A stretch of 64,000 nt of DNA from Mycobacterium marseillense (GCF_010731675.1 NZ_AP022584.1:4154001-4218000); one strand, 5' to 3'; positions 52,660 to 64,000 are shown, counted from the first letter of the stretch. Notes: a model not told the origin generated them from the sequence alone. Numbers and translations are program-made.

Positions 52660-53715
52660 ACCGATGTGTGCGTTGCCGCGGGGCAGCGTCAGCGGGAGGT
52701 CGGCGTAGGTGGCGATGCCGGGCGCGGCGGCGACGACGGCGGGGATCGCGTTGATGGCCGGCATCGCGGTCATGATGTGACCGAGGTCCATGAACTCTTC
52801 GATGGTGGTGGCCTCGAAGTAGGGCGGCGGCAGGAAACCCACTTTGGTGGTCACCGTGGGCTGCCCGTCGATCTGGATGACCCAGCCGTCCTGCTCGATC
52901 TTCCAATCCGGATCGAGCGTCTGCCCCTTGCGCCACCGCACGTTCAGGTCGATCAACGTCTTGCCGTTGACGATTCCCTGCCAGCTGATGTATGTGCCCG
53001 CGACGTGTCCAGCGGGGATGGTCCAGGACGCCATCACGAGGTCCTCGGTGGTCTGGGCGAACTCGGCGACGCAGCGCACCTCGTCGAGCTCGACGCCGAG
53101 GGCGTCGCCGACCAGCCGGACGGCCTCGCCGAAGATGGCCGTCCCTTTCGCCGCCATCGCCGGCAGGTCCGGATGGTCGATCGGCTGGCCGAAGCCCACC
53201 GGCTTCTCGGTCTCGGGTGAGTCGTAGAACGTGGTGTCGGCGGCCTCGTTGACCGTGACCTTGTCGATCCGGTTGCACACCATCGCCGAGACGATGGCCA
53301 ACAGCTCCGCGAAGCCCGGGCTGACGCCGGAGCCGAAGATCGTGGCGCCGCCCTTCTGGCAGGCCTCCACGATGCGGTCGCGGCCGTCGCCGAGGTTTCC
53401 GCCGGTGATGAACGACGCGGTGGTCACCACGTTGACGCCCGCGGACAGGATGCGAACCAGCTCGTCGACGTCGAACCACATCGGGTTGTAGACCACGCAG
53501 TCCGGCTTGAGGCCCAGGAGCTCGTCGACGTCATTGGTGGCCGCGACGCCCACCGGCGCGATCCCGACGAGCTCGCCGGCGTCGCGCCCGACCTTGTCCT
53601 TGGACCAGGCGAAGCACCCGACCAATTCCAGCGTGGGGTTGGTGACGATCGACTTCAGCGAGCTCTTGCCGACGTTGCCGGTGTTCCACTGAACCACTCG
53701 ATAGTTGTTTGGCAC
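52654..53715 (-). CDS. Dihydrodipicolinate-reductase-like NAD(P)-binding protein (second copy of the type)
   Basis: A 353-residue protein from the GTG at 53715 (V-PNNYRVVQWNTGNVGKSSLK). It has the glycine loop, the conserved FGSGVSPGFAELLAIV and the same overall layout as the protein at 32782-33867, with which it is clearly paralogous though diverged. The frame remains open upstream to 54264, but that part is antisense to lucA and is not believed. Substrate unknown. It stands as a single gene. Confidence 0.85.
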   Translation of the reverse strand: MPNNYRVVQWNTGNVGKSSLKSIVTNPTLELVGCFAWSKDKVGRDAGELVGIAPVGVAATNDVDELLGLKPDCVVYNPMWFDVDELVRILSAGVNVVTTASFITGGNLGDGRDRIVEACQKGGATIFGSGVSPGFAELLAIVSAMVCNRIDKVTVNEAADTTFYDSPETEKPVGFGQPIDHPDLPAMAAKGTAIFGEAVRLVGDALGVELDEVRCVAEFAQTTEDLVMASWTIPAGHVAGTYISWQGIVNGKTLIDLNVRWRKGQTLDPDWKIEQDGWVIQIDGQPTVTTKVGFLPPPYFEATTIEEFMDLGHIMTAMPAINAIPAVVAAAPGIATYADLPLTLPRGNAHIGS

Positions 53716-53810
53716 TCGCTCAGCATAGGGGAACTTAGCAGGCCTTAGTAGGCAGTTCGGAAGCCAATATTTCGGCGGGGAAGGGCACGGAAGCGGGGTC
53801 GACGGCGCCG

Positions 53811-56290
<2,480 letters not shown>

Positions 56291-56399
56291 GTCCACGCCG
56301 GGCGCGCGCTGAGGGTGGGAAAATCGCCGAAATCCCGCCCTGTGTTCACACTCGACGCCGGGCGGGTTCTCGTCACCGCGCGCCGGTAGCCTGCTGACC

Positions 56400-58259
56400 G
56401 TGGCCCTCTACCGCAAGTACCGTCCGGCAACCTTCGCCGAAGTGGTGGGGCAGGAGCACGTCACCGAGCCGCTGTCGATCGCGCTGGAAGCCGGCCGCAT
56501 CAACCACGCGTACCTGTTCTCGGGTCCGCGCGGCTGCGGCAAGACCTCCTCGGCGCGCATCCTGGCCCGGTCGCTGAACTGCGCCCAGGGGCCGACGGCC
56601 ACCCCCTGCGGGGTCTGCGACTCGTGTCTGGCGCTGGCACCCAACGCGCCCGGCAGCATCGATGTGGTCGAACTCGACGCCGCCAGCCACGGCGGCGTGG
56701 ACGACACCCGTGAGCTGCGGGACCGGGCCTTCTACGCGCCGGCGCAGTCGCGCTACCGGGTGTTCATCGTCGACGAGGCGCACATGGTGACTACCGCGGG
56801 GTTCAACGCGCTGCTCAAGATCGTGGAGGAACCGCCCGAACACCTCATCTTCATCTTCGCCACCACCGAGCCGGAGAAGGTGCTGCCGACGATCCGGTCG
56901 CGCACCCATCACTACCCCTTCCGCCTGTTGCCGCCGAAGACCATGCGGGCGTTGATCGGGCGGATCTGCGAGCAGGAGGGCGTCGTCGTCGACGACGCGG
57001 TGTATCCGCTGGTGATCCGTGCCGGCGGCGGCTCGCCGCGCGACACCCTGTCGGTGCTGGACCAACTGGTGGCCGGCGCCGAGGGCGCCCACGTGACCTA
57101 TCAGCGCGCGCTGGGCCTGCTGGGGGCCACCGACATGGCGTTGATCGACGACGCCGTGGACGCGCTGGCCGCCGCGGATGCCGCGGCGCTGTTCGGCGCG
57201 GTGGAGTCGGTGATCGATGCGGGCCACGACCCTCGCCGTTTCGCCACTGATCTGCTGGAGCGGTTCCGCGATTTGATCCTGTTGCAGGCCGTCCCGGACG
57301 CGGCCGCCCGCGGCGTGGTGGACGGTCCGGAGGACGTGCTGGAGCGGATGCGCGACCAGTCGACCCGGCTTGGGACGGCGACGCTGACCCGCTACGCCGA
57401 GGTGGTGCAGGCGGGGCTGGGGGAGATGCGGGGCGCGACGGCGCCGCGGCTGCTGCTCGAGGTCGTGTGCGCGCGACTGCTGTTGCCCTCGGCCAGCGAC
57501 ACCGAAGCCGCACTGCTGCAACGCGTCGAGCGGATCGAGACCCGGCTGGACATGTCCATTCCCGGCTCCGACACCGCGGCCGGGGCTCCCCGCAGTGCGC
57601 CGGCCGAGCCCGTCGAACAGCCGGTCCGCTTCACCCGACCGTCCGCGGCGGCCGCCAAACCCGAGCCGAAGGCCGAGCCCAAGCCTGAGCCGAAGGCCGA
57701 GCCCAAGCCCGAGCCTGCACCGACACCCGAGCCGGCCACCGCTCCGGTCCCGCCACCCGCTCCAGAGCCCGCCCCCGCGGCCGAATCACCCTCTGCGCCT
57801 GGGGAACTCAATGCCGCCGCGGTGCGGAGCATGTGGTCGACCGTGCGCGACAAGGTCCGTCAGCGCAGCCGCACCACCGAGGTGATGCTGGCCGGCGCCA
57901 CCGTCCGGGCGATCGAGGGCAACACGTTGGTGCTGAGCCACGAATCGGCGCCGCTGGCCAAACGGCTGTGCGAACAGCGCAACGCCGACGTCATCGCCGA
58001 AGCGCTCAAAGACGCGCTGGGAGTCAACTGGCGGGTGCGTTGTGAGGCCGGCGCCCCGGCGCCTGTGGCGGCCAACCCGCTGACCCCCAAGCCGGAAGAG
58101 CCTGCACCCGAACCGGATTCGGCCCGGCGGGCCGAAGAAGAACACATGCTTGCCGAGGCGGTCCGCGACGAGCCGCCCGGCCCGCGCCGCGATCCGGAAG
58201 AGGTTGCGCTCGAACTGCTCCAGACCGAGCTGGGCGCCCGCCGCATCGACAACGGCTAG
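56400..58259 (+). CDS. dnaZX: DNA polymerase III gamma/tau subunit
   Basis: The clamp-loader ATPase, 619 residues from the GTG at 56400. MALYRKYRPATFAEVVGQ opens domain I. Walker A is FSGPRGCGKTS (about 39-49). The zinc module is LNCAQGPTATPCGVCDSC (about 59-76). Walker B is FIVDEAHMV. Domain III runs to about residue 365. The linker at about 415-465 is a Pro/Glu/Lys repeat (PKPEPKAEPKPEPKAEPKPE) that carries a DNA-level tandem repeat. The C-terminal tau domain then binds the polymerase. It is somewhat longer than the M. tuberculosis protein, largely because of this linker. Confidence 0.95.
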   Translation: MALYRKYRPATFAEVVGQEHVTEPLSIALEAGRINHAYLFSGPRGCGKTSSARILARSLNCAQGPTATPCGVCDSCLALAPNAPGSIDVVELDAASHGGVDDTRELRDRAFYAPAQSRYRVFIVDEAHMVTTAGFNALLKIVEEPPEHLIFIFATTEPEKVLPTIRSRTHHYPFRLLPPKTMRALIGRICEQEGVVVDDAVYPLVIRAGGGSPRDTLSVLDQLVAGAEGAHVTYQRALGLLGATDMALIDDAVDALAAADAAALFGAVESVIDAGHDPRRFATDLLERFRDLILLQAVPDAAARGVVDGPEDVLERMRDQSTRLGTATLTRYAEVVQAGLGEMRGATAPRLLLEVVCARLLLPSASDTEAALLQRVERIETRLDMSIPGSDTAAGAPRSAPAEPVEQPVRFTRPSAAAAKPEPKAEPKPEPKAEPKPEPAPTPEPATAPVPPPAPEPAPAAESPSAPGELNAAAVRSMWSTVRDKVRQRSRTTEVMLAGATVRAIEGNTLVLSHESAPLAKRLCEQRNADVIAEALKDALGVNWRVRCEAGAPAPVAANPLTPKPEEPAPEPDSARRAEEEHMLAEAVRDEPPGPRRDPEEVALELLQTELGARRIDNG

Positions 58260-58272
58260 TGGCTCGGAGCCG

Positions 58273-59583
58273 TCAGGCCGTCCACCACGGCCGTAGCGGC
58301 AGGTCGTCGTCGCCCCGCGCGTCGGTCTTGGCCGCCAGCACGTGATGCAGCTGAAGGTTGTTCTGCTCGAACGCAACCCGTGACGCCGCCATGTACAGGC
58401 CCCATACCTTCGCGGTCGGCAAGCCGACCTCGCTGACCGCGGCGTCCCAGTTCTCAACCAAGTTCCGGCACCAGTCCCGCAGCGTCATCGCGTAGTGGTG
58501 GCGGAAGTTCTCCGCGTGCAACACCTCGAAGCCGCAGTCCTGGACATCGCTGGTGATGCGGCCCGAGCCGGTCAGCTCCCCGTCCGGGAAGACATAGCGA
58601 TCGGTGAATCCGCCGGCGAACGACGTCGAGGTGTTGTCGTGGCGGGTGATGCAGTGGTTGAGCAGCAGGCCGCCGGTGCGCAGCTTCGACTTCAAGAACC
58701 CGAAATAGGCGGGATAATTCTTGACGCCGATGTGCTCGGTCAGCCCGATCGAGGACACGGCGTCGAACGCGGCCTCGCCCACGTCCCGATAGTCGCTGTG
58801 GCGCACCTCGGCCAGGTCCGCCAGGCCTTCCTCGGCGATCGCCTGCTGCGCCCACTTCGCCTGCTCGGCCGACAGGGTGGCGCCGATGACCCGGACGCCG
58901 CGCCGCGCGGCGTAACGCACCATGCCGCCCCAGCCGCATCCGACATCGAGCAGCCGGTCGCCCGCCTTCAGCCGCAGCTTCTCGAAGATCAGCCGGTACT
59001 TGTTCTCCTGCGCCTCTTCCAGCGTCGCGTCGGCATCGGGATACACCGCGCAGGTGTAGGTCATCGACGGCCCGAGCACCAATTCGTAGAAGGTGTTGGA
59101 CACGTCGTAGTGGTGGTGGATGGCCTCGGCGTCGCGGGTCTTGGTGTGCATCAGCCCGTCGGCGATGCGGCGCCACCGGGGCAGCGCCTCCTGCGGAGGC
59201 GGTGCGACCGGCAACAGCCGCTCGACGCCCAGCGAGCGCACGACGTTGGCCAGCACCCGCGCCGGCGGCCGCTTGAATTCCACCCGATCGGTCAGCGTCT
59301 TGAGCAGTTGGTACGGGTCGCCGGGATGAACGCCGTAGGCCTGCAGGTCGCCCGACACATAGGCCCGGGCGAGACCGAGCTCGCCGGGAGCGGTGGCCAG
59401 GTACGTGGCGCCGCGGGGGCTGCGCAGGTCCAGGCCCAGTTCGGCGTCCTCGCTGCCGGCGGTGCTGCCGTCGTAGGCGGTGAACTTCAGCGGATGTCGA
59501 CCGGTGGCGGCGAAGACCTCCAGGATCTCGGCCATGCTGAGTTTCCCGTGCGCCGTGCGGTGGGGTTCCCTGGTAGTCGTCAT
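58273..59583 (-). CDS. Cyclopropane/methyl fatty acid synthase-type methyltransferase (Rv3720-like)
   Basis: A 436-residue S-adenosylmethionine enzyme. The ATG at 59583 overlaps the FAD gene stop by four bases. An N-terminal domain of about 130 residues precedes the CFA-synthase domain with HHHYDVSNTFYELVLGPSMT, the SAM loop LLDVGCGWGGMV and SIGLTEHIG. It should add a methylene or methyl carbon to an unsaturated acyl chain. Pairing with an FAD oxidoreductase resembles the sets that make methyl-branched fatty acids such as tuberculostearic acid. Confidence 0.9.
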   Translation of the reverse strand: MTTTREPHRTAHGKLSMAEILEVFAATGRHPLKFTAYDGSTAGSEDAELGLDLRSPRGATYLATAPGELGLARAYVSGDLQAYGVHPGDPYQLLKTLTDRVEFKRPPARVLANVVRSLGVERLLPVAPPPQEALPRWRRIADGLMHTKTRDAEAIHHHYDVSNTFYELVLGPSMTYTCAVYPDADATLEEAQENKYRLIFEKLRLKAGDRLLDVGCGWGGMVRYAARRGVRVIGATLSAEQAKWAQQAIAEEGLADLAEVRHSDYRDVGEAAFDAVSSIGLTEHIGVKNYPAYFGFLKSKLRTGGLLLNHCITRHDNTSTSFAGGFTDRYVFPDGELTGSGRITSDVQDCGFEVLHAENFRHHYAMTLRDWCRNLVENWDAAVSEVGLPTAKVWGLYMAASRVAFEQNNLQLHHVLAAKTDARGDDDLPLRPWWTA

Positions 59584-61004
59584 CGCCGTTGTACCGCCTT
59601 TGCGTAGAGGTCGAGTAAACGAGAATCGGGGTCGTAGGTTTTCTTGACGGTGTTGTAGGCCTCGCCGCCGTACAACTCGTCGAAGTCCTCGCGGGAGTAG
59701 AAGGAATCGGAGTACAGGGATTTGTGCCCGTCGAGTTCGCTCACCTTGGCTTCGATCATCCGGTTGGTGGCGCCTTCGGTCGCGCCCCCCGGCACCGACG
59801 ACCAGAAGCCGACGTTGACGTACGTGTGATCCGGTCGCATCGGGTACAGCGGCCAACCGTGGCGATCGCGAAGGCGTAACGGGCACAACCAGATTGGTGT
59901 GATGGGCACGTTGTCCAGGAACCACTCCAGGAAGTCGCAGGTCCGTTCGACCGGAACCTCGACGTCCTGCACCACCCGTTCGCGCGGGGGCCGGCCGTTA
60001 CGCGCTTCGATGCGGTCGGACAACCCGAAGCGCTGGTCCATGGCGATCAGTTTGGAGTAGACGCTGCTGCGCCGATAGCGGCGCGGCCACCAGCGTCGCA
60101 GCCGCGGGTTCTGCGCGCCGAACGCGCGCGAGCACCAGAACCAATCGGTGTCCCAGCGCCAGAAGTAGTCGTGCATGGTCAGCCGGTCATCCTTGGTGGC
60201 TTCGGGGCCCGCTGCGTCGTGCCGGATGGACTGGTAGTAGATGTCCTTGCCCGTGTAGTCGCTGACCGGGCCGGGGGTGGTGGTCCGTCGGCCCACGCAC
60301 AGGTAGCTTTCGTCGGCGCTGAACACCACCCCGTCGAGATAGTCGACCGGGGTTCCGCCCTGTCCGCCGGTGTCGATGATGCGCTCGACCGCCGCGATCA
60401 GGGCGGGCAGCGAGCGGAAGCGGATGTGACGCAGCGCCACAAACGGTGCGACGGATTCCAGCTCGATTCGCAACCGCGTCGAATACCCTAGTGTCCCATA
60501 GGAATTCGGGAAGGCACGGAACAGATCCGGGTGCTGGGTGCGTGAGGTGGTGAGCAAATCGCCAGCGCCGGTGAGGATATCCATCTCCAACACCGATTCA
60601 TGTGGCAACCCGTTGCGGAACGACGACGACTCGATCCCCAGGCCGCTGACCGCCCCGCCGAGGGTGATGGTCTTCAGCTGCGGGACGACCAGCGGCGAAA
60701 GGCCGTACGGCAACGTCGCGGCGACCAGGTCCGCGTAGGTGCACATGCCGGCGACGTCCGCGGTGCGGGTTTCGGGGTCCACGCTCAGCACGCCGGTGAG
60801 TCCGGAGGTGTCCAGGCCGGGCGCGTCGCGTTTGGTGCGGGCGCGGAACAGGTTTGACGTCGGCTTGGCCAGCCGGACCGCGGACGTCGCGGGGATGGAT
60901 CGATAGCTTGCCAGCAGCCGGTCAACGCCCGACTTGTGGGGCGAGAGTGCAGATCCAAGGACAGGCACCACATATACCCTAGTCTTCGACAACGGCCGGT
61001 GCAT
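59580..61004 (-). CDS. FAD-binding oxidoreductase (Rv3719-like)
   Basis: A 474-residue flavoenzyme of the DprE1/vanillyl-alcohol-oxidase fold. MCTYADLVAATLPYGLSPLV and TLGGAVSGLGIESSSFRNGL are the FAD-binding core. GDLLTTSRTQHPDLFRAFPN and the later YVNVGFWSS fit the DprE1/FAD_binding_4 family. It is read just before the CFA-synthase-type gene and overlaps it. It likely reduces the methylenated chain, as in the Rv0447c/Rv0449c-type pairs. The product in this organism is unknown. Confidence 0.88.
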   Translation of the reverse strand: MHRPLSKTRVYVVPVLGSALSPHKSGVDRLLASYRSIPATSAVRLAKPTSNLFRARTKRDAPGLDTSGLTGVLSVDPETRTADVAGMCTYADLVAATLPYGLSPLVVPQLKTITLGGAVSGLGIESSSFRNGLPHESVLEMDILTGAGDLLTTSRTQHPDLFRAFPNSYGTLGYSTRLRIELESVAPFVALRHIRFRSLPALIAAVERIIDTGGQGGTPVDYLDGVVFSADESYLCVGRRTTTPGPVSDYTGKDIYYQSIRHDAAGPEATKDDRLTMHDYFWRWDTDWFWCSRAFGAQNPRLRRWWPRRYRRSSVYSKLIAMDQRFGLSDRIEARNGRPPRERVVQDVEVPVERTCDFLEWFLDNVPITPIWLCPLRLRDRHGWPLYPMRPDHTYVNVGFWSSVPGGATEGATNRMIEAKVSELDGHKSLYSDSFYSREDFDELYGGEAYNTVKKTYDPDSRLLDLYAKAVQRR

Positions 61005-61052
61005 CCGTCGCGAGCGGCCGCACCGGGGAATTCATCACGAGGAGGGGTCGCC

Positions 61053-61490
61053 TTGGGACAGGTGAGCGCCGACAGCACCATCTTGATCAACGCCGAGCCT
61101 GCGGCAACCCTGGCCGCCGTCGCGGACTATCAGACGGTGCGTCCGAAAATTCTCTCGCCGCAGTACAGCGACTACCAGGTGCTGCAGGGCGGGCAGGGGG
61201 CGGGCACGGTCGCCAAGTGGAGGCTGCAGGCCACCAAATCACGCGTCCGCGACGTGCAGGTCAACGTGGACGTGGCAGGGCACACCGTCATCGAGAAGGA
61301 CGCGAACTCGACCATGGTGATCAACTGGACCGTGGCGCCCGCCGGGCCCGGCTCCAGCGTCACCGTGAAGACCACGTGGACCGGCGCGGGCGGCGTCAAG
61401 GGCTTCTTCGAAAAGACCTTTGCGCCCTTGGGCCTGAAGAGGATTCAGGGCGAGGTGCTGGACAACCTGAAGAAGGAACTCGAAAGCTAA
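61053..61490 (+). CDS. SRPBCC (START-like) family protein (Rv3718c-like)
   Basis: A 145-residue protein. The TTG at 61053 (L-GQVSADSTILINAEPAAT) is chosen because GAGGAGGGG lies at a good distance; the GTG at 61062 is an alternative. The fold is suggested by TLAAVADYQTVRPKILSPQY, then ATKSRVRDVQVNVDVAG and a long C-terminal helix (FAPLGLKRIQGEVLDNLKKE). Such helix-grip proteins bind hydrophobic ligands. It is divergent from the FAD gene, as in M. tuberculosis. Confidence 0.87.
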   Translation: MGQVSADSTILINAEPAATLAAVADYQTVRPKILSPQYSDYQVLQGGQGAGTVAKWRLQATKSRVRDVQVNVDVAGHTVIEKDANSTMVINWTVAPAGPGSSVTVKTTWTGAGGVKGFFEKTFAPLGLKRIQGEVLDNLKKELES

Positions 61491-61495
61491 GCGCT

Positions 61496-62257
61496 TCAGC
61501 GCGCCTGGCCCTGCGAGGCCAGGAAACCCGCGACGCCGCGGACCATCGCGTCGGCGTATTTCTGCCGGCCCTCCGCGGACTGCATCAGCGCCGAGTCCGC
61601 CGGATTCTTCATGTTGCCGCACTCGACCAGAACCGACGGGTACTGCGCGAGGTTCAACCCGGCCAGGTCGGAGCGCCCGTACAGCCCGTTCTGCCCGATG
61701 TAGTTGGCCGGCGGGATGCCCGACGCCTGCATCTGGTCGCGCATGATGCGGGCGTACTGCACCGAGGGCCCGGCCTGCGCCTGGTTGAGCGGGGGCGCCG
61801 AATAGTTGACGTGGAACCCGCGGCCGGACGGCGGGCCGCCGTCGGCGTGGATGGACAGGATCGCGTTGGGGTGCAGCGCGTTGGCCATGCTGGCGCGCTC
61901 ATCGACGCACGGTCCCAGCCCGGTGTCGTTGGCGCGCGCCAGGGCGGTCCGGACTCCCAGCGCGGTCAACTCGGCGCGCACCCGCAGCGCGGTGTCCCAG
62001 GTGAAGGTGTGCTCCTGATAGCCGGCGGTGGATGCCGTCCCGCTGGCCTGGCAGTCCTTGGTGCCGCCGCGGCCGGTCGGCACCTGCCGGTTGATGGACG
62101 CGTCGTTGGAGCCGTTGTGGCCCGGATCGATGAAAACCACCATGCCGGCGATGTTGGAGGGAACGCCCCACGCCGCGGGGGTGATCGCCGTCGAAGCGGC
62201 AACGAGCACCCCAACCGCCACTTTGATCCCGACACGTCTGCTCAGTCGTAGGTCCAC
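61496..62257 (-). CDS. N-acetylmuramoyl-L-alanine amidase (Ami1, Rv3717-like)
   Basis: A 253-residue exported zinc amidase that cuts the bond between muramic acid and the peptide. It has a signal peptide ([18 protein letters not shown]). The zinc ligands are His in [11 protein letters not shown], Glu in [11 protein letters not shown] and His in ILSIHADGG; the catalytic Glu sits in [10 protein letters not shown]. The fold is a compact Amidase_3 without cell-wall-binding repeats. It converges with the SRPBCC gene (five-base gap). M. tuberculosis Ami1 acts in cell separation and peptidoglycan recycling. Confidence 0.93.
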   Translation of the reverse strand: MDLRLSRRVGIKVAVGVLVAASTAITPAAWGVPSNIAGMVVFIDPGHNGSNDASINRQVPTGRGGTKDCQASGTASTAGYQEHTFTWDTALRVRAELTALGVRTALARANDTGLGPCVDERASMANALHPNAILSIHADGGPPSGRGFHVNYSAPPLNQAQAGPSVQYARIMRDQMQASGIPPANYIGQNGLYGRSDLAGLNLAQYPSVLVECGNMKNPADSALMQSAEGRQKYADAMVRGVAGFLASQGQAR

Positions 62258-62355
62258 GGCGCAAAGGTAACGGCGCGCGGTTTACGCTGGGTGTTCCGAA
62301 TCGCCGGAGACTCACGAGCGAAATCAAGTCGAGACCAAGATGCGAGGGGACTGTC

Positions 62356-62700
62356 ATGCAACCCGGAGGCGATATGTCGGCGCTGCTGGCCCAGGCGCAG
62401 CAGATGCAGCAAAAGCTCATGGAAGCCCAGCAGCAACTGGCGAACGCCGAGGTGCATGGTCAAGCCGGCGGGGGTTTGGTCAGCGTCGTCGTCAAGGGCA
62501 GCGGCGAGGTGGTCGCCGTGAAAATCGATCCCTCCGTCGTCGACCCGTCGGACGTCGAGACGTTGCAGGACTTGATCGTCGGCGCCATGGCCGACGCGTC
62601 CAAGCAGGTCACCCGGATGGCGCAGGAGCGGCTCGGGTCGCTGGCCGGTGGGTTCGGGGCGCCACCGGGGCAACCGCCCGCGCCGGCGCCGGGGATTTAG
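62356..62700 (+). CDS. YbaB/EbfC-family nucleoid-associated protein
   Basis: A 114-residue DNA-binding protein ([20 protein letters not shown]) with an N-terminal helix, [20 protein letters not shown], then [20 protein letters not shown] and a proline-rich tail. It precedes recR by 13 bases. The ybaB-recR pairing is conserved widely across bacteria. Confidence 0.92.
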   Translation: MQPGGDMSALLAQAQQMQQKLMEAQQQLANAEVHGQAGGGLVSVVVKGSGEVVAVKIDPSVVDPSDVETLQDLIVGAMADASKQVTRMAQERLGSLAGGFGAPPGQPPAPAPGI

Positions 62701-62713
62701 ACCCCGCTCCGAC

Positions 62714-63325
62714 ATGTTCGAAGGACCCGTCCAGGATTTGATCGACGAGCTGGGCAAGCTGCCGGGCATCGGGCCCAAGAGCGCCCAGCGCATCGCGTTT
62801 CACCTGTTGTCCGTTGAACCGCCGGACATCGACCGGTTGACCGCGGTGCTGGCCAAGGTGCGTGACGGCGTGCGGTTCTGTGCGGTGTGCGGCAACGTCT
62901 CCGACAACGAGCGGTGCCGGATCTGCGCCGATCCCCGGCGGGACGGCTCGCAGGTGTGCGTCGTCGAGGAACCGAAGGACGTGCAGGCCGTCGAGCGCAC
63001 GCGCGAATTCCGCGGCCGCTATCACGTGCTGGGCGGCGCGCTCGATCCGCTGTCCGGGGTGGGGCCCGAGCAGCTGCGGATCCGCGAGCTGCTGAGCCGG
63101 ATCGGGGAGCGGGTCGACGACGTCGACATCACCGAGGTGATCATCGCCACCGACCCGAACACCGAGGGCGAGGCGACGGCCACCTACCTGGTCCGGATGT
63201 TGCGCGACATCCCCGGCCTGACCGTGACGCGGATCGCCTCCGGGCTGCCGATGGGCGGGGACCTGGAGTTCGCCGACGAGCTGACGCTCGGCCGCGCGCT
63301 GGCCGGCCGCCGGGCCATGGTCTGA
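62714..63325 (+). CDS. recR: Recombination mediator RecR
   Basis: A 203-residue protein. [20 protein letters not shown] starts with the helix-hairpin-helix DNA-binding segment; zinc ligands are [19 protein letters not shown]; the Toprim fold follows ([16 protein letters not shown], then [14 protein letters not shown]). RecR loads RecA at gaps together with RecF and RecO. The length is identical to the M. tuberculosis protein I recall. Confidence 0.95.
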   Translation: MFEGPVQDLIDELGKLPGIGPKSAQRIAFHLLSVEPPDIDRLTAVLAKVRDGVRFCAVCGNVSDNERCRICADPRRDGSQVCVVEEPKDVQAVERTREFRGRYHVLGGALDPLSGVGPEQLRIRELLSRIGERVDDVDITEVIIATDPNTEGEATATYLVRMLRDIPGLTVTRIASGLPMGGDLEFADELTLGRALAGRRAMV

Positions 63326-63331
63326 CGTTCG

Positions 63332-63769
63332 TCAGGTCTTGCTCAATTGGAACGACCTGGTGAAGGTCTTCCCCGCCTCTCCACCGCACGCGTCGGTCGT
63401 CGTCTGCTGGCCTTCGCCGGCAAGCGTCACGGCGTCGAAGCTGTAGTTGACGGTCACCGGAGCCGATGCGCCGTTCGGGCACGGGGCCGGGGCCGTGCCG
63501 CTGTGCGTCCATCGTCCATTGGCGAGGTGGAATTCCCAGCTGATGACGAACGTCCCGCCGTCTTGGGAGGTCGCCAGGATGCAGTCCGATCCGCACGGGA
63601 CGAAAAGCCAGGTGGTCGGTTTGTCGTTGTCCGCGTAGAGCACGTTGTACCGGCCGTTGAGCACTTCGGGGTTGGCGTGCGCCGGTGTCGACGACGCGAT
63701 GAACGCGGTGACCAGTGCGGCACCGGCGGCCAGGCTTTGGCGGATCGTCGTCATCTCGGCAAGCCTCAT
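63332..63769 (-). CDS. Small exported protein of unknown family
   Basis: A 145-residue exported protein with signal peptide (TTIRQSLAAGAALVTAFIA) cleaved near AHA-N. The mature part has four cysteines (FVPCGSDCILATSQDGG, APCPNG, TDACGG) and beta-rich texture. The start is either the ATG at 63769, which overlaps the gatD stop, or that at 63754. No family was recognised; it resembles mycobacterial exported small proteins of the Rv1269c/Rv1813 style only in general. It converges with recR (six-base gap). Confidence 0.7.
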   Translation of the reverse strand: MRLAEMTTIRQSLAAGAALVTAFIASSTPAHANPEVLNGRYNVLYADNDKPTTWLFVPCGSDCILATSQDGGTFVISWEFHLANGRWTHSGTAPAPCPNGASAPVTVNYSFDAVTLAGEGQQTTTDACGGEAGKTFTRSFQLSKT

Positions 63770-64000
63770 CGCGCCGCCAGCCGCTCGCGGCGCAGCAGGT
63801 CCACTTCCGGCATCGGCAGCGGGGACAGCTCACCGACGACCGTGGTCAGCAGTAGGTCGGCCAGCTGCGGGTTGCGGGCCAGGCAGGGCCCGTGCATGTA
63901 GGTCGCGATCACGCTGCCCTGCACGACGCCGTCGAATCCGTCTCCGGTCCGGTTGCCGGCGCCCTTGACCACTGCGCCCAGCGGCGCCGCCGACGGGCCC
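63766..64000 (-). CDS. gatD: Lipid II isoglutaminyl synthase glutaminase subunit GatD (partial)
   Basis: Only the C-terminal 78 residues are in the window; the start lies beyond base 64000. GAVVKGAGNRTGDGFDGVVQ and IATYMHGPCLARNPQLADLL, with the third catalytic residue His in YMHGP, match the CobQ/GatD family. GatD releases ammonia for MurT in amidation of lipid II glutamate, and M. tuberculosis gatD (Rv3713) is also found beside recR. The overlap with the small exported gene is by four bases. Confidence 0.85.
   Translation of the reverse strand, partial: GPSAAPLGAVVKGAGNRTGDGFDGVVQGSVIATYMHGPCLARNPQLADLLLTTVVGELSPLPMPEVDLLRRERLAAR

Overview
The window is high-G+C actinobacterial chromosome and reads as a non-tuberculous Mycobacterium. 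The evidence is blocks of gene order that I recognise from M. tuberculosis. Positions 1-5156 match proV-proW-proZ, a glycolipid-binding protein, tyrA, tadA and its partner, and tRNA-Ser (the Rv3758c-Rv3752c block). Positions 41409-43549 match ligC and the LigD-type polymerase (Rv3731/Rv3730c). Positions 53811-64000 match lucA, tRNA-Ser, SRP RNA, aspartate aminotransferase, dnaZX, a cyclopropane-synthase-like methyltransferase with its FAD partner, an SRPBCC protein, the amidase Ami1, ybaB, recR and gatD (Rv3723-Rv3713). Between these conserved blocks lie long accessory stretches that are absent from, or arranged differently in, the M. tuberculosis order I remember. All identifications come from reading motifs; no database search was run.

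Layout. 5.2-12.2 kb, just after tRNA-Ser(CGA): secreted proteins (a GH6 cellulase, a CAP-domain protein, two related small cysteine-containing exported proteins, a 496-residue protein and a GH5-like glycosidase), followed by a TM2 and a DUF2237 protein. Part of this stretch is clearly poorer in G+C. 12.2-20.5 kb: a sulfotransferase, an alkylsulfatase-like hydrolase, a VOC protein, two flavin monooxygenases, a GntR regulator, a type III CoA transferase and a CitE-like lyase, which look like a catabolic cluster. 20.5-29 kb: a methylcitrate-cycle locus in which prpD, prpB, prpC and pyruvate carboxylase are read in one direction with almost no gaps, next to a divergent prpR. 29-35.3 kb: a sugar kinase, a hydroxyacid dehydrogenase, and a TetR/SDR/VOC/reductase operon divergent from another SDR across a perfect palindrome. 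35.3-43.6 kb: a WS/DGAT acyltransferase, Nudix, haloalkane dehalogenase and P450 run, a phage-like small protein, a DUF222-HNH protein and the LigC/polymerase pair. 43.55-44.56 kb has no intact gene. 44.6-53.7 kb: a secreted DUF2961 (GH172-type) protein, a P450/TetR/F420-enzyme regulon marked by two nearly identical 20-bp palindromes, an epimerase-like protein, a cutinase, CsbD, a beta-lactamase-fold esterase and a second DapB-like reductase.

The strongest candidates for new biology are: (1) the prpD-prpB-prpC-pca arrangement, which would let pyruvate made by the methylcitrate cycle be converted back to the oxaloacetate that PrpC consumes; (2) the P450/TetR/F420-enzyme regulon with its matching operators; (3) the sulfur-flavored catabolic cluster at 12-20 kb; and (4) the low-G+C secreted cassette at 6.9-9.6 kb. 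No CRISPR array, intact insertion sequence or integrase was seen.
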